From NCBI RefSeq assembly GCF_030389965.1, contig NZ_CP128400.1, forward strand, positions 1,054,001 to 1,118,000: a DNA stretch of 64,000 bases, in the 5' to 3' direction. A model generated the notes under the pieces. That model was given only the letters and a program-made list of their open reading frames with translations. It did no database searches and was not told the origin of the DNA. The position numbers and the translations under genes are program-made. The DNA comes from Candidatus Chlorohelix allophototropha (GTDB lineage Bacteria > Chloroflexota > Chloroflexia > Chloroheliales > Chloroheliaceae). Of this stretch, positions 62,992 to 64,000 are shown one piece after another; position 1 is the first letter of the stretch; each line of letters begins with the position of its first letter.

Positions 62992-63843
62992 ATGACAACG
63001 TATTTACTAACTTGGAATCCAAATAAATGGAAATGGGAGGATTTGCAAGATTGTATAAACGAAATCAAGACAAAGGGTTTTTACAAAGATAGTTGGAGTT
63101 GTGGTGTAACAAAAAGAATTGTTACTGGCGATCGAGTATTTTTGATGAGATTAGGGGAAATTCCACGTGGTATCTTTGCTTCTGGTGTCGCCAGTTCTGC
63201 TGTATATCAAGCAACACATTGGAAAAGCCATGATTCAAATACTAATGAAACGGCATTATATATTGATGTTAAATTCGATACAATATTAGATCCTGAAATT
63301 GCAATACTGGAACGTCCCAACCATACCTCAAATATAACGGAAAGAATGAATTGGTACCCTCAGAGTTCAGGTATAACAATACCGCCAAGCATAGCACAAA
63401 AATTAGAAGAGGAATGGGAAGAATTACTCAAATCACTAAAAATTATACAATCACAAAATGTTAGTGTGCAAATTGCTGAGGAAATTGAGGAAGAAATAGA
63501 ATATCCCGAAGGGGTAATTCAAAAAATAACAGTAAATGGATATGAACGCAACCGAGCAGCTAGGAAAGCGTGCCTAAATTATTACGGTTTTAATTGTTCT
63601 ATTTGTGGGTTTAATTTCAAAAATAAGTATGGTGAAATGGGGGAATACTTTATACACGTGCATCATATTGTACCGCTATCAGAAATTAGACAAGAATACA
63701 TACTAAATGCAATAAAGGACTTAAGACCAGTTTGTCCAAATTGTCATGCGATGCTTCATACAAGAAATCCTATATTTACAATTGAAGAACTTAGAGAGAT
63801 TATAAGCAAAGTCGAAACCAAGGCTAATCATAAAGATAGTTAA
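62992..63843 (+). CDS. EVE-like/HNH endonuclease, likely modification-dependent nuclease
   Basis: 283 residues from ATG at 62992 (AAGGGT upstream; an in-frame TTG at 62986 is weaker). N-terminal about 1-130 is EVE/PUA-like: TTYLLTWNPNKWKW, SCGVTKRIVTGDRVFLMR, PRGIFASGVA; such domains read modified bases. C-terminal about 175-270 is an HNH domain: CSICGF (zinc Cys), HVHHIVPLSEI (catalytic His-His), RPVCPNCHAMLH (zinc Cys and final His). The gene is AT-richer and Lys/Ile/Asn-rich compared with its neighbours, consistent with horizontal transfer. It sits between two kinase genes of the same family. It probably cuts modified foreign DNA, but no partner nuclease or methylase is visible. Confidence 0.85.
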   Translation: MTTYLLTWNPNKWKWEDLQDCINEIKTKGFYKDSWSCGVTKRIVTGDRVFLMRLGEIPRGIFASGVASSAVYQATHWKSHDSNTNETALYIDVKFDTILDPEIAILERPNHTSNITERMNWYPQSSGITIPPSIAQKLEEEWEELLKSLKIIQSQNVSVQIAEEIEEEIEYPEGVIQKITVNGYERNRAARKACLNYYGFNCSICGFNFKNKYGEMGEYFIHVHHIVPLSEIRQEYILNAIKDLRPVCPNCHAMLHTRNPIFTIEELREIISKVETKANHKDS

Positions 63844-63971
63844 AAGATTTATAGGATTTGTTCTAAAATAGCTTACCACAGTATTTTTGAAAATTATTAA
63901 AGAGTTCTTGTAGTAGTGAGATAGGCTTAATTCTGAAAGTAGAAATTAGGAAGTAAACCGGGGCAAGTATT

Positions 63972-64000
63972 ATGGCAGCAGGTGAAATAAAGCAAATCGG
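63972..64000 (+). CDS. Start of a second Ser/Thr kinase paralogue, partial
   Basis: The last 29 bases encode MAAGEIKQIG, nearly identical to the first ten residues (MATGEIKQIG) of the kinase at 60394. GGGG lies about 8 bases upstream. The rest is beyond the window. Confidence 0.75.

Overview
The window reads like part of the chromosome of a member of the Chloroflexota (inferred, not proven). Pointers are a DUF385-type deazaflavin (F420) oxidoreductase, many large secreted beta-domain proteins (including one whose FERRVLTY...VEMGNVGRHYFNW signature I associate with Chloroflexota), a Ser/Thr kinase fused to WD40 repeats, and an FHA-FHA-ABC transporter. No rRNA, tRNA, CRISPR array, IS transposase or prophage block was seen. 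Most genes have good Shine-Dalgarno sequences, and many units end in clear hairpin terminators.

Layout. 1-2.5 kb: glutamate dehydrogenase (runs off the left edge) divergent from an ACT-domain malic enzyme. 2.6-7.2 kb: a small protein, a YfhO-like/flippase fusion, a HAD hydrolase and argC. 7.2-10.4 kb (minus): a duplicated tail-collar protein, a long coiled-coil protein and enolase. 10.5-15.8 kb: a MITE-like inverted repeat, an isochorismatase-type hydrolase, a TMEM175-type channel, the deazaflavin oxidoreductase, a FecCD/FecE-type ABC pair and a methyltransferase. 15.9-18 kb: a possible 31-residue peptide gene and a secreted RCC1-repeat protein. 18.3-22.3 kb (minus): a complete riboflavin operon (promoter, FMN riboswitch, terminator, ribD-ribE-ribBA-ribH). 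22.3-26.7 kb (minus): two secreted proteins, one with 234-bp near-identical tandem repeats. 27.5-31.9 kb: a GNAT, a YceI-pirin-VOC stress-like cluster behind a palindromic operator, and an FMN-dependent alpha-hydroxy-acid oxidase. 32-38.7 kb: a tight glycosyltransferase operon with four GT2 paralogues sharing an unusual N-terminal module, plus one AT-richer GT-B enzyme. 38.7-50.1 kb: mostly exported proteins, including a tandem paralogue pair and a 5'-truncated Ig-like gene. 50.3-56 kb: an SDR, a small double-glycine-leader peptide gene with a downstream unknown gene, a GNAT, a secreted alpha/beta-hydrolase and a methyltransferase. 56.5-64 kb: a phospho-signalling group (FHA-FHA-ABC exporter, ferredoxin-HhH fusion, Ser/Thr kinase-WD40), an EVE-like/HNH nuclease, and the start of a second kinase paralogue.

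How the genes work together. The rib operon is a self-contained FMN-controlled pathway, and several flavin or deazaflavin enzymes lie nearby. The glycosyltransferases, the flippase fusion, the SGNH hydrolase and the many secreted beta-proteins suggest heavy investment in cell-surface glycans and surface or matrix proteins. In the last 8 kb, kinase and FHA domains suggest phosphothreonine-controlled export. The best candidates for something undescribed are the GG-leader peptide locus (51.2-51.9 kb), the kinase/FHA-ABC/ferredoxin-HhH group with the embedded EVE-HNH gene, and the GT2 N-terminal module. All functional statements are family-level inferences from reading the sequence; no database search was run.
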